From contig NZ_KZ857181.1 in the NCBI RefSeq assembly GCF_003350925.1, forward strand, positions 124,001 through 188,000: 64,000 nucleotides of DNA, written 5' to 3'. How positions within the stretch are numbered: the stretch's first letter is position 1; each line of letters starts with the position of its first letter. The DNA is from Dyella tabacisoli (GTDB lineage: Bacteria; Pseudomonadota; Gammaproteobacteria; Xanthomonadales; Rhodanobacteraceae). A model generated the notes under the pieces. It had not been told where the DNA came from. It did no database searches and saw only the letters and a list, made by a program, of their open reading frames with translations. The position numbers were made by a program, and so were the translations under genes. This document shows positions 37,276 to 47,200 of this stretch, piece after piece.

Positions 37276-38463
37276 TCACTTCGAGCCAAGGTCAGGAAAC
37301 TCGACAACGGCAAGTGGAGCCGGCAACTCCGCGCTTCGTTCCGCGCCATTGAGTTCAGCCGGCGCCAGCCATGCCTGTCCCTTGTCGAAAGCCTCGATGG
37401 AGGGATAGACGCCCAACAGTTTGAAATGTTGAAAGGCATAAGGAATGCCCTCGGCGCCTAGCGTTTGATTGGCATCGGCGACGTGCAGATGAAGATGCGG
37501 CCCGGTGGATTCGCCGGTATAGCCGAGTCGTCCGATGACCTGACCACGCTGCACAAGTTCACCTGGTCTTACCTTGATGCTGCCTGGTTTGAGGTGTTCG
37601 TAAAACACGAAGTGTCCATGACCCAGGTCGAGCGAAACGTAATTGCCGCTGGCATTTTCGGGGGCGACCTTAGTGCTGGCATGCTCGTTGACAGTGGCGT
37701 TTTCCAGAATGTCATCCTGCGCCGCTGCGACGGTAGCATCCGCTACGGCCAGCACGTCGACACCATAGCCGGGCCAGTTGCTGAGATTCGAGGCATCACC
37801 GGTGGCGTATTTGCCGTCGCCACCGATCTTGATCCAGTCGATGGCGAAGCGGCCGGGTATATGCACGGCACCGTCGACGGCATAGAGAACACGACGGTGT
37901 CCGCGCTCCCAGGACGAATCGTAGACAGCTACCCACGGACCACCACGTAGAGGCGGCCCAAGGATCGGCATCGGCTGATGGCGCACGGTGATAGCGCCAC
38001 CTTTCACGGAGGCGGGCCGTTTCTCCGCAGACGCATCGGAAACAAACTCGACAAGATGCATCAGCCTGCAGGGGTTTGCGCATTTTGCATCGATCGGCAA
38101 CGACAGATACGCCACGGCTCGCGCCCCCGGAGCAACGATCAGGCGGTCCTTTTTTTCGCCAGGTCGATCGGGCCGCCCGATCAAGCCCTGCAATTCGGAT
38201 TCGTGAAAATCACCAAGCACCGCGCCGGTCTCGATGTTCACTGTCTGGATGCGCTTCAGTACGAGGTCGTTGCGTGCGAAATTCGTCAGATGCAGCTCGT
38301 AGACAAGCTGTGTTTTGCCCGCGATATCGACGGCGCTTGGGTTCCACGGCACCTGAAGATCAAACGATTGCAGCAACGGCGTGCGCTGCTGCGCCATGCC
38401 AGGGCCGGCGCCGCATGCCAGCAGCAGGGCTATCAAGATACGACGAAGTATCACTTTGCTCAT
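37276..38463 (-). CDS. Secreted M23-family (LytM-like) protein
   Basis: A 395-residue protein with a signal peptide (KVILRRILIALLLACGAGPGMA, cleaved near AQ). The C-terminal half is an M23 metallopeptidase-like domain: YGVDVLAVADATV, DLGHGHFVFYEHLKPG and the HxH motif in GPHLHLHV. The usual H-x3-D first half of the zinc site is not intact (Gly sits where His is expected before the Asp), as in a subgroup of these proteins, so peptidase activity is uncertain. A start 17 codons earlier is possible, but the chosen ATG gives a proper signal peptide. It is the last gene of the MACPF-like cluster and might help large signal-less proteins leave the cell by local wall opening. Confidence 0.85.
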   Translation of the reverse strand: MSKVILRRILIALLLACGAGPGMAQQRTPLLQSFDLQVPWNPSAVDIAGKTQLVYELHLTNFARNDLVLKRIQTVNIETGAVLGDFHESELQGLIGRPDRPGEKKDRLIVAPGARAVAYLSLPIDAKCANPCRLMHLVEFVSDASAEKRPASVKGGAITVRHQPMPILGPPLRGGPWVAVYDSSWERGHRRVLYAVDGAVHIPGRFAIDWIKIGGDGKYATGDASNLSNWPGYGVDVLAVADATVAAAQDDILENATVNEHASTKVAPENASGNYVSLDLGHGHFVFYEHLKPGSIKVRPGELVQRGQVIGRLGYTGESTGPHLHLHVADANQTLGAEGIPYAFQHFKLLGVYPSIEAFDKGQAWLAPAELNGAERSAELPAPLAVVEFPDLGSK

Positions 38464-38581
38464 GGCGTGTCTCGTGGAATAGCTATTCGGAGTTTCAATG
38501 GAAAGACATCGCATGTTGGGTGGTCGCGCTGTTCCACCAGCCGCGCGCAGGCACCCCTAGGCCAAGTACGCGCCTGACCGG

Positions 38582-41290
38582 CTATGGCGTGGCGCAAGCC
38601 GTGGCGGAACCGATGTTCACGCGGCTCAGGTTCTCGCGGAGATCGTTTGCAACACCTTCGTCCGCACAGGCTTGTGCCGCGAAAAACTGCATGCACAGAT
38701 GTCGCGAATAATAATGCAAGCGCATCAGCGGCTGATCCGGTGCTGGAAAGTCTTCATGCCAGGTCGTGCGATAGCGCGCCTGCAGCCAGCACTGAACGGT
38801 CGGTGCGACATCGGCCAAGGCGACACCGTGACTCCCCAGCTCCTGTAACGTTTCCAGCAACGCTCTTAGTGCACCGCCATCTGCAACCGCCGCCAGCGGA
38901 GTGAGCATGGCGGTCAGCGTCGCCGGCAGGGTTTCCCATTGCCGCCGTGTCAATCCTAGCGTCGGGCCAGTACCGAGCATCACTATCAAGGCATCGATGT
39001 GGGCCTGTTCGGCATCAGTCGACAAGGCGTATAGAAGCATTGCGGCAACGCGTGACTTCTCTGCCCGCGACAGCAAATCCAAAACGGATGCCAGCGCGGC
39101 ATCGCCCGTGTTCTGCGGCACGCTGCCTGTCGCGCCGTCTGCCCAATACCATGCGATCGCGCCTAGCAGATGCTTGGCCTGATCCAGTGACGGACTCGGT
39201 TCGCCCGACCGCTCGTCGAGCAGCAAGTGCAGCGTCTGCATGCCGCGCGTTCGCGTCGCATCGATAGTCGCCAGACACTGCGACAAAGCGGCACTGGCCG
39301 CCACCGGCACGGGCCATGTCGGTGGCGACATGGCTGCCAGCAAGCACTCTGTAGCCTGCTGAAAGTCCACGGACAAAGCGTGTATCTCAGCCGGCTGCGG
39401 CGCTGTTGCCAGCAAGCGCTGACGCAGAAACAGTTCAGCGGGCGCATGACAGAGCAAGGCGGATACATTCACCCTGCCCTCGCCGACGATGGGCCCGAGC
39501 GTACTCAGCAAACCGGCACGTCGCCGCAACGCCTCCCAACTGGAACGGTAGTCGCTATCGAAGTCAGCTACGGCACTATCACGCACGCTCTCGGCCAGCC
39601 ATGCGAGGGCGTTGCGCGCCGCGCGCGCCGGCGCGGAATCGCCGTCCGATAAAGCCTGCTTCGATGAAGCCTGCTTCGATGAAGCCTGCTCCAATAAGGT
39701 CTGCTCCAATAAAGCATGAAGCAACCGCGCTTCAGCGTCGGCCAACGCAGCGATCAATGCCTCGCGCAACGCCATCATCGTTGCAGCATCGGGCTGCGCC
39801 AGCTCCCCGCGGATGACCACCCGCGCCTGCTCGTCGAAGCCGAAGTGCAAGCCCTGAAATAACGTGTCGCGCCGGCAGCCACTGGTATCACTGACGCAGA
39901 TCGCACCGTAAAGCGCCGACGTAAAACAACGAAACTCAGAGAATGCCGCGTCGCTGACGCATAGCATCGGAACCCGGTCGCCCTTGCTGCCGGCGTCGAT
40001 CGCAAAAGCAAACAGTGTCACCCGCTGCCCCGGCAACACTACGTGTTTGCTTCCATCAAGCTGCAACTGCCGGGCGAACACGGATAGCACCTGCGAATGT
40101 TCGGCCTGCGCGGCAAGCTCGGCGTCTACGCTGGTGACATCGGCGAGCATCAAGCTGTGGCCGGACTCGCGAATAAGCATCGTCCCACCGCCGTAGCCCG
40201 ACATGCTCGGAGACGATGCGAGATCGTCGCCATGGCCATCGCCGAGGGGGATTCGCACCGCATCGCCGTAGCATTGCAACAAGGCACCCTTGAAGACCCG
40301 CTGCCAGGCGTCGGCGCGATAGTCGTCCATGTAAGGGCTGTGCGCACTGAACTCGACCCGGATCGGGACGCTGCGATGCAACCCTTCGAGCAGCGCGGCC
40401 ACTTCCTGCCGCGACCGCGTAAACGGCGTCAGCAGGCTGTCCGCGTTATCGACGCGAGGGTCGCGCCATGCAGCGGCCTCGACCGAGCGAGCTAAATCGG
40501 GATCATCGGCGGCGCTGCATACCCGGCCGTGCGAGGCGATCCACTCGTTGCCGGTATAGGCGGCAAAGGCCATCGCCAGTTGGCCGGAGACACTGCCGGC
40601 CTGGGGCCAAAGCGTCCGCAGCAATCGATAGCGTTGCGGATGACAGACCAACACCTGGAAAAGCTGATCGCCCAGACCCACACGCGATATGAAATGCGTG
40701 CCGTAGGTATACAGATAATCGAGATAGCGCTCGGCCTGGCGCCGATGAATCAGGGCGCGGCGGCAACCATCGTCGTGCATGCGTCGCGCGACACGCAAAC
40801 GCCCCATCGCGTGGCGCCCCTCCCGCGTCCAGTAATTGGCGATACAGATGCGCCGCCCGATACCGCCCTCCTCGGCCTCGTGCCGGCAATCGGCGTCTTC
40901 GCGCCGCAACCGCAGTAGCACTAATCCCCCGCATTCGAGCGATGCCGGGGGAAGACCCAGCATCGTGTTCAGCGCACGCAGACCGCCAGCGCGCCGTTCA
41001 CCGCCGAGCATCAACGCACTCGATGGCAAAGCGAAACGCCCGAGGTCGGTGCGGATAGGGCGTACCCGGTAGTCGAACAACGTATCGAGCAGAGACTCGA
41101 CATCGTCGTGAAAGCTGACCTCCGGCTCACCCCAGTCACCACGACCCGTGGGCTCCGTAAGCGCAAAGCCAAGCAATGCATTTTGTGGCGGCGGGACGAA
41201 CGGTGACGTTTCACCTGCCCCGCCGAACCAGCCGGGTTTCAGGCCAAGCAACACATTGGCGCTGTCTCCGAGCTGGATCTGCATCGTCAT
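38582..41290 (-). CDS. MACPF-like pore-forming protein (902 residues)
   Basis: A 902-residue protein whose first 400 residues are homologous to the giant protein at 44280-50060. Both start with the same pattern (QLG..AN.L.G..P.W) and both carry the membrane-attack-complex/perforin signature: here YGTHF at 196-200 followed by a Gly-containing stretch. No signal peptide is visible. The C-terminal half is helical and unlike the giant protein; it contains a run of four 5-residue repeats. The ATG at 41290 is chosen because it aligns exactly with the paralogue start; a TTG lies three codons earlier. It follows the preceding gene by 13 bases. The likely role is a pore-forming or target-binding component of a toxin complex. 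Confidence 0.72.
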   Translation of the reverse strand: MTMQIQLGDSANVLLGLKPGWFGGAGETSPFVPPPQNALLGFALTEPTGRGDWGEPEVSFHDDVESLLDTLFDYRVRPIRTDLGRFALPSSALMLGGERRAGGLRALNTMLGLPPASLECGGLVLLRLRREDADCRHEAEEGGIGRRICIANYWTREGRHAMGRLRVARRMHDDGCRRALIHRRQAERYLDYLYTYGTHFISRVGLGDQLFQVLVCHPQRYRLLRTLWPQAGSVSGQLAMAFAAYTGNEWIASHGRVCSAADDPDLARSVEAAAWRDPRVDNADSLLTPFTRSRQEVAALLEGLHRSVPIRVEFSAHSPYMDDYRADAWQRVFKGALLQCYGDAVRIPLGDGHGDDLASSPSMSGYGGGTMLIRESGHSLMLADVTSVDAELAAQAEHSQVLSVFARQLQLDGSKHVVLPGQRVTLFAFAIDAGSKGDRVPMLCVSDAAFSEFRCFTSALYGAICVSDTSGCRRDTLFQGLHFGFDEQARVVIRGELAQPDAATMMALREALIAALADAEARLLHALLEQTLLEQASSKQASSKQALSDGDSAPARAARNALAWLAESVRDSAVADFDSDYRSSWEALRRRAGLLSTLGPIVGEGRVNVSALLCHAPAELFLRQRLLATAPQPAEIHALSVDFQQATECLLAAMSPPTWPVPVAASAALSQCLATIDATRTRGMQTLHLLLDERSGEPSPSLDQAKHLLGAIAWYWADGATGSVPQNTGDAALASVLDLLSRAEKSRVAAMLLYALSTDAEQAHIDALIVMLGTGPTLGLTRRQWETLPATLTAMLTPLAAVADGGALRALLETLQELGSHGVALADVAPTVQCWLQARYRTTWHEDFPAPDQPLMRLHYYSRHLCMQFFAAQACADEGVANDLRENLSRVNIGSATACATP
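39651..39710. repeat. Four tandem 15-base repeats inside the MACPF-like gene
   Basis: Four consecutive 15-base units starting at 39651, 39666, 39681 and 39696, differing at one to three positions, encode five-residue repeats on the minus strand (TLLEQ/LLEQA/SSKQA-type). They lie in a predicted helical part. The unit keeps the frame, so copy number could change by slippage without breaking the gene. Confidence 0.8.
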
Positions 41291-41303
41291 CGCGGGCAAC
41301 AGC

Positions 41304-42710
41304 TCAGGTCAGTGAAAAATTGCCGGCGATCAACATATCGGCAGGCACCTGGATCTGGCTCATGCTAATCAAGTTACCCGGAAACAGCAGATTCTTGAGC
41401 GCGAAATAAGTTACCGGAGTAAAGGAAACCCCAGCCATCGCGTTGCGGATATTGTTATTGAGGATGTCCTCCAGCCTCGATTTCATCTCGTCTTCGGCAC
41501 CACCGCTAACGGTTACCGACGGGGTGCCGGGCGTGATGGTGATGCTCTGATTCGGGCCGCTGCCGGACAACCTGACCGGATAACGCGCCGATACGGTGAT
41601 GTCCACCGGAGCATTGCCCTGGGTGTGAATCTCCTGCGACAAGGCAAAGCCTTCTGTAGCGGTGCCGGTGTAGTTGCCGCCGAGGTACACGCTATAAGTC
41701 ACCGTGGTGCGGTCGCAGCAATTGCCGTAGCTGAAGCTGCCCTCAAAATGCATTCGCGGGTTGATCGTCGCGTACCAGGCGTTATAGCCGCCGTTCGGCC
41801 CGAGCGGGATCAGCGAGAAACTGCCGCCGTGACCGTTGAAGCCTCGCACCAATACATCTTGGTAGAGAAGGCGCGAGTTGAGCATCAGTGTGCAGTTCAA
41901 GCCGTCCGCGGTGGGGATCGGTTCGTTGACATTGATGACGGTGCTCGATGGCGCACTGCCGTTGGTGGTGATTAACAACTGCACGATCGTGTTGCCGGCA
42001 TTGGTGGTCAGTACGTTGAAGCGGAACGCGGTCGGAGTCAGCCCAGGTATCCCGCTCAAGTTCTGGAAGTCGACCGAGGCCAGCAGGTAGCGGATATTCT
42101 GCGTTGCAAACCAGCTCTTGAGCTGATTGACGAGCGTAGTGTTGTTGACCCCGACGATGGTCAACGCGTTCAACGTGAATGCCCCCTGCGCGAAGTTCAG
42201 CACCAGCGAATGCGCACTGCCGACCAGCCCTTGAACCTGTTGCAGCGAGACGGTTCCAGACAGATAGGGTTGCTGCGAAACATCGACCGATTGCACTTTG
42301 CCCCAAGTCACGCGCGGATCGTGCGGGGCTAAGTTGCAGGTGGCGGGATTGAAGTTAGCCGGCACCTCCATCGTGCCGAGGCAGGTGGAGCCCCGCAGGA
42401 TGTTCTGGCGCACCGTCACTTCGCTGCGGCCGCTGGTGAACTGAAACAGCGGCGCGCCAAGATCGACATCGAACTCGGTGACGTTGGTGAAATAGCCCTG
42501 CCCATGCGGAATCGGCAGCACGCTCTCGCACCAGACCACGCTGATGGACAACTTGCCCGCGTTGCCGGTCTGTCGGTTCCATTGCAACTGGAAAAACCCG
42601 TTCACCGAGCTTTCCAGCATGTTCATCACGGCATCCCAGCCCTGCAAGACCTCCTTGTTCTGATACATCTGCTGCAGCAGATTGCTCAACGTTGCGGCGC
42701 TCGCAGGCAT
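41304..42710 (-). CDS. Tail-domain protein homologous to the C-terminus of the giant MACPF-like protein (copy 1)
   Basis: A 468-residue protein collinear with about the last 700 residues of the 1926-residue protein. Shared landmarks are QMYQNxxVLQxWDAV at the start, FTNVTxxxxxLxxPLxQF, AGAFTLN, TNAGNxIxQxLI, INVNEPIP and ALxNLLFPxxLIxMxQxxVPxDLLxxGNF at the end. The beta-rich sequence and the W-D-x-V...V-N start recall P47-like (TULIP-fold) proteins of clostridial toxin clusters, but this is a guess from pattern. No signal peptide is seen. AGGA precedes the ATG. I propose a partner or receptor-binding subunit of the toxin-like complex. Confidence 0.75.
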   Translation of the reverse strand: MPASAATLSNLLQQMYQNKEVLQGWDAVMNMLESSVNGFFQLQWNRQTGNAGKLSISVVWCESVLPIPHGQGYFTNVTEFDVDLGAPLFQFTSGRSEVTVRQNILRGSTCLGTMEVPANFNPATCNLAPHDPRVTWGKVQSVDVSQQPYLSGTVSLQQVQGLVGSAHSLVLNFAQGAFTLNALTIVGVNNTTLVNQLKSWFATQNIRYLLASVDFQNLSGIPGLTPTAFRFNVLTTNAGNTIVQLLITTNGSAPSSTVINVNEPIPTADGLNCTLMLNSRLLYQDVLVRGFNGHGGSFSLIPLGPNGGYNAWYATINPRMHFEGSFSYGNCCDRTTVTYSVYLGGNYTGTATEGFALSQEIHTQGNAPVDITVSARYPVRLSGSGPNQSITITPGTPSVTVSGGAEDEMKSRLEDILNNNIRNAMAGVSFTPVTYFALKNLLFPGNLISMSQIQVPADMLIAGNFSLT

Positions 42711-42755
42711 GCTCGATTCCTAGTGGACAGGGTTAGAGACGGTTCCCGTTGCGGT

Positions 42756-44162
42756 TCAGGCCACGGAGGTTGGATCGAGGATACCGACCATCACCAGATC
42801 GCTGGGAATCTGCACCCCATCGATAAATGCTTCATCGCCGGGGAAGCGCACCGTGCGCAGCGCAAAGGCGGCCAGCGGCGCCAACGACACAGCATCCAGA
42901 TCGGTGCGGATCTCGGTACTCAGGATCTGCTGCAGATACGGCTTGAAGGTGTTCTCGGCGATACCCGAACCGTTGATCGTGGCCGTGCTGCCGGCGAAAC
43001 TCAGGGCTTGATCGCCAAGGGCGCCGGAGCATTGCACCGGGTAATTCTGCGCAATGCCGAACTGCAGATTGATGTCGGCTCCGGGCAAGTTATAGGTGGA
43101 CACGACCAGCCCCTGGTCCGGCGAGCCACTGAAGTTCAGACCGATTTGCGCTTGCTGGGTTACCGGCGGCATCGCATCGCCCCAGGACACCGTGCCCTGG
43201 AACTGCATGCGGTTCTGGGTCTGCAAATACCACGCCTGGCCGGCCCCCTGCGGAGCGACCGCCGCCAGACTTATGTGACCGGAGCGACCGTTGAAATCCG
43301 GAACGACGATGTCCTGATACACATTCTGACCGCTGAACATCAGCGACCAGTCGGCGCCATCGAGGACTGGCACCGGGTCGCCGACATCGATGCCGGTAGC
43401 GGCGGGCGTCGCGGCGTCGCCCGTGGCGATATGCACCTGCAGAATCTGATGGCCGGATGGTGTATTCGCCGTCAGCAACGCCACCGCTCGCGGTTGCAGT
43501 GACGGGAAGTTCGCCTGAGTAGCGGCATCCAGGCTGACCACGACCAGCTTGCCGTCGGTACCGCCCAAGGCCTGGCGAAACTGGCCGATCAAATCGGCGC
43601 CATCGCCGGCCGCAGCCGGCAAATGGTGCGCGGCGACACTCGCCCCGGCCACATCCATCACCACCTCGAAGCAAGGCGCGTCGCCAGCTTGAGTGCCGGC
43701 CTTCTGCCGCACCAACAAAGGCACCTCGGCATCCACGCGCGCCGCCGGCTGCACCGGCACGTTGACCGCCTGATCGGTATCCCACGTCACCGACGGATCG
43801 TCGGCACGCGTCGGCACGGTCGCCGCCTGCCCCGAACGACCGCTGACCTGACACACCGGATGGCTCAGAGCCAGCGCCGGGCGGTCGGTGAGCAAGCTCA
43901 CTTGCGGTTCGCCGAGTACGAATGCCATCGTGCTCAGTTGCCTCGCGGGCGCGGCACCGGAACCGCGAGGCGCCGCCGGTTGGGCACTGAACAATGTGAC
44001 GGTGCGCGTCCCCGCCGCATCTGCGGGCCACTGCCGGTGCAGACGTTGCGCCAAATAGCCGTGATTGAGGTTGAGCACCACACTCCAGCCGTTCAACACC
44101 GATCCCTTCGCATGCATCTCGCTAAACAGTTGTGCCTTGGTGGCGCCGCCGATGGCGTTCAT
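42756..44162 (-). CDS. Tail-domain protein homologous to the C-terminus of the giant MACPF-like protein (copy 2)
   Basis: A 468-residue protein of exactly the same length as its neighbour at 41304-42710 but much more diverged. The common frame is still visible: VLNGWSVVLNLNHGYL at the start, PVPVLDGADWSLMFSGQNVYQDI matching the neighbour's PIPTADGLNCTLMLNSRLLYQDV, and LRTVRFPGDEAFIDGVQIPSDLVMVG at the end. It is richer in Ala and Gln than copy 1. There is no signal peptide. AAGGAAACACC precedes the ATG. It lies 45 bases upstream of copy 1 and 117 bases downstream of the giant gene, so all are probably one transcript. Confidence 0.75.
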   Translation of the reverse strand: MNAIGGATKAQLFSEMHAKGSVLNGWSVVLNLNHGYLAQRLHRQWPADAAGTRTVTLFSAQPAAPRGSGAAPARQLSTMAFVLGEPQVSLLTDRPALALSHPVCQVSGRSGQAATVPTRADDPSVTWDTDQAVNVPVQPAARVDAEVPLLVRQKAGTQAGDAPCFEVVMDVAGASVAAHHLPAAAGDGADLIGQFRQALGGTDGKLVVVSLDAATQANFPSLQPRAVALLTANTPSGHQILQVHIATGDAATPAATGIDVGDPVPVLDGADWSLMFSGQNVYQDIVVPDFNGRSGHISLAAVAPQGAGQAWYLQTQNRMQFQGTVSWGDAMPPVTQQAQIGLNFSGSPDQGLVVSTYNLPGADINLQFGIAQNYPVQCSGALGDQALSFAGSTATINGSGIAENTFKPYLQQILSTEIRTDLDAVSLAPLAAFALRTVRFPGDEAFIDGVQIPSDLVMVGILDPTSVA

Positions 44163-44279
44163 GGTGTTTCCTTATCGTTGTTAGCGGCCGCGCCTCGGCA
44201 GCGGCCGCTGGATCAAAGCGAACCGGCTCCGCGCAACGCCCGTCGGGACCGTTGCGGGATCCGGCATCGGTGTCGCGGC

Positions 44280-47200
44280 TCAGCTCCCTCCGGTACTGGC
44301 GTATCCGGGCGGCAGCAGGATCACCTGGGATGGATTGTTGTCAGGGTCGGGTTGATCGACCACCACCATCAACGGCGGAGTCACGACGCCGCTCTCGATA
44401 TCGATGCTGTAGGTAACCAGACTACCAAGCACAGGGTCGATCGGGCCGTACTGGAACTGGAACGCTTTCGGCAAACCGCTTTGAGTGGCGCTGCCGGTGC
44501 CCTGGCCGTTCTGGAAACTGGTGCCGCCGAACACACCTTTCGCTCCCCCCGCCGCGCTGATGGTCACGTTGTACTGCGTGGTGGTTTTGCGCACTTGCGC
44601 CAGGAAGCTACCGACCACCAGCAGGTCACCAGGCACCAGTGCCTGTCGCATCGTAATGAGCTGGTCCGCCGGAAATAGCAGGTTCTCCAGCGCGAATACC
44701 GAGATCGGCCTGAACGTAATCTGCTGGATGTATTGCTGCAGCGTTGCCGGTACCGATTCGGCCAGGCTATTGAGCAAGGCGATCTTGATGTCGTTGTCGT
44801 TGCAATCGCAGGCCCCGGTGGGCGTCAGGTCGGAGGACTTGGAAAACGATACCGTCGGCAGGACGGTGGTGAATGTAACCAACTGCTGACTGCCGCTGCC
44901 GGTGACCTGCAGCGGATAGGCGCCGCACATGCCGATGTAGGCCGTCGCGCTGGAGTCTTGCCAGGAACCCCAGTGACCTGGGCTGCATCCCCCTCGGCTG
45001 CAAACCGGCGGGTAGTACTGCTGATACTGGAAGTTGACGTTGGTGCCGCCGGTCGGTGGACTTGAGGTGCCGTTGGTGTAGTTCATCACGATGCCGGCCG
45101 TCGAAGACCGCTCGAAAGACAGCCCGGTGAGATCCCAGGTCAGCGAATTACCGCTCGACGAGATCTGGAAGTTGGTCTTGGTTCCGCTGATGTCATACGG
45201 ATTGGCGAAGAGCACCGTGCCGGTGGCGCTGCCTTGGCTGATCTGGGCACTCCATGCTTCGAAATCCCTGCCGGGGTCCACCGCCTGCACCTGGAGATTG
45301 GTGCCGCCTTGATTGAAGCTGTTGACGAAGATGTGCTGGAACATCAGCTTGGTGCTTATCATCAGGCTTACGGTGAAGTCGCTGACACCCGGAATCGGAT
45401 TGCTCGGGTCGTACGGGATCGGCTCATTCAAGGTGATCGTGTGCGCGTGCTGCACATCGCCGGTGGTGGCGATCAGCATCTGCAGAATGTTGTTACCGGC
45501 GTTGGTGCTTTGCGCATTGAGCACGAACTTGCTGGGCTGCAGCGCGACATCCTGGCTGAGGTTGGTGTAGTTGATCGTCTGCACCTGGTACTTGATGTCG
45601 TTGGTGGCGTAGTAGCTTGCCAGTGCATTGGAGATCAATGCCGCGTGGTGATTGGGGTCCCAATTCGGCGGGTCTACCGCAAATTGGTTCAAGGTAAACG
45701 CGCCGGCCGAGAAATCGAGAATCACCGTATGCGTCTCGCTGGCCGAGCCCTGGCCGCTCGGCGGGGTCACGATGCCGGAGACCTTGGTCAGCGCAACGCT
45801 GCCGTTGACGTAAGGCTTCTTGGAGACGTCGACCGTGGTTGGCTGACCCCATTCGATGTCGGCATAGACGGTATGCGTGCCACTGCCTGCGTTGGTCAAT
45901 GCGATGGCCGCGCCGCCAGCCGTGGTTGCTAGCTGCAGGCTGGTCACGCCGCCGGTGTTGGTCCAGCCAATCACCCAATAGTCGGTGTTGGCCTGCAGCG
46001 GCGCCGGCAAGGTCCCAGTGGAACTTACCATCACTTGCATATTGTTCTCGAACACCCCTGGTACTGACAGAGTCAGGGCATTGCTAGCGGTGCTGGCGGT
46101 AAAGTTGACGTCCTGCGAGACCAGGTGGCAACTGCTCGGATCGAAACCGTTTTCGGTAACCCCGAGGGTACCGACCACGATCATGCCGCTGAGAAGGTCC
46201 TGCACCACTGTGACGCTATCGTTGCCCGGCACGAACTGCAGCAGCGGATTGCTGAGCTTGAAAGTCATCTTGGTCACGTTGGTGAACCAGAAGCCGTGGA
46301 CCTGTTGGACGTTCTCGCAGTAATACGCGCTGATCTGCATCAGGTTGTCGGAATTGTTCGGATCGAGCTGCTTTATGTATTGCTGAAACTGTTGATACAA
46401 AAAGGCGTTGACCGGCCCTACCAATACATTGAACACCGCGTCCCATTTCTGCAGCACGGCCTGGTTCTGGTACATCTGAGCTTCCAGATTGGCCAGCGAC
46501 GGCGCGCTATCGCTGGCGGTCGCCGCGACCATCGCAGCGGGCGACATGGACATCGCAGACTTGAGCATCGGCCGACGCAGCAGCGCCGGGTCGTCGTAAT
46601 GGGCGGTGACGTAGAAATCCACTTCGATGGTCACAAACAGGCTGTCGAACTCGATGCCCTGGTTGTTGCGCACATTGGACGGCAGACTGATTTCCCAGAC
46701 CGCGAAAGGTGTCAGATGCGTGGTCTGGGCGGCGAACGTGCCGGTGCCGTCGCCGAACTCGGCCGCGCCGGTGGCCAGGTCGTACACATAGGGGCCGAAA
46801 TCGCGGCGCGTCGTGGCGAAGGTTCGCGCCTGACGCTGATAATCGCGGTCCTGGAACGGTTTGCCCTGGCAACTGAGGTGCGCCTCGTAATTGCCGCTCT
46901 GGGTACTTTTGATACCACTGATGCGCGGCACGACCCGGTCGATGCGCACCATGTCGTAGTTGTAGAACTCGCTGCCGCACAGCGCGATCGGAAACTGAAA
47001 CACGTTGGAGCCAGACAACCGCGTCGCCAGGACATTCGGGATCGTGATGGTGATCGGCCCCGACACCGCCTGCGGCGGCGGGTTGAGCTGTTGCAGCGCG
47101 GAGATGATCGCGCTGTCCTGCGTCGCGATCACCGTTTGCAGGTTCAACAGACTGAAAGAAGTGATCGGCGTGGGCTGGCCGAAATACTCGTACTGAATCG

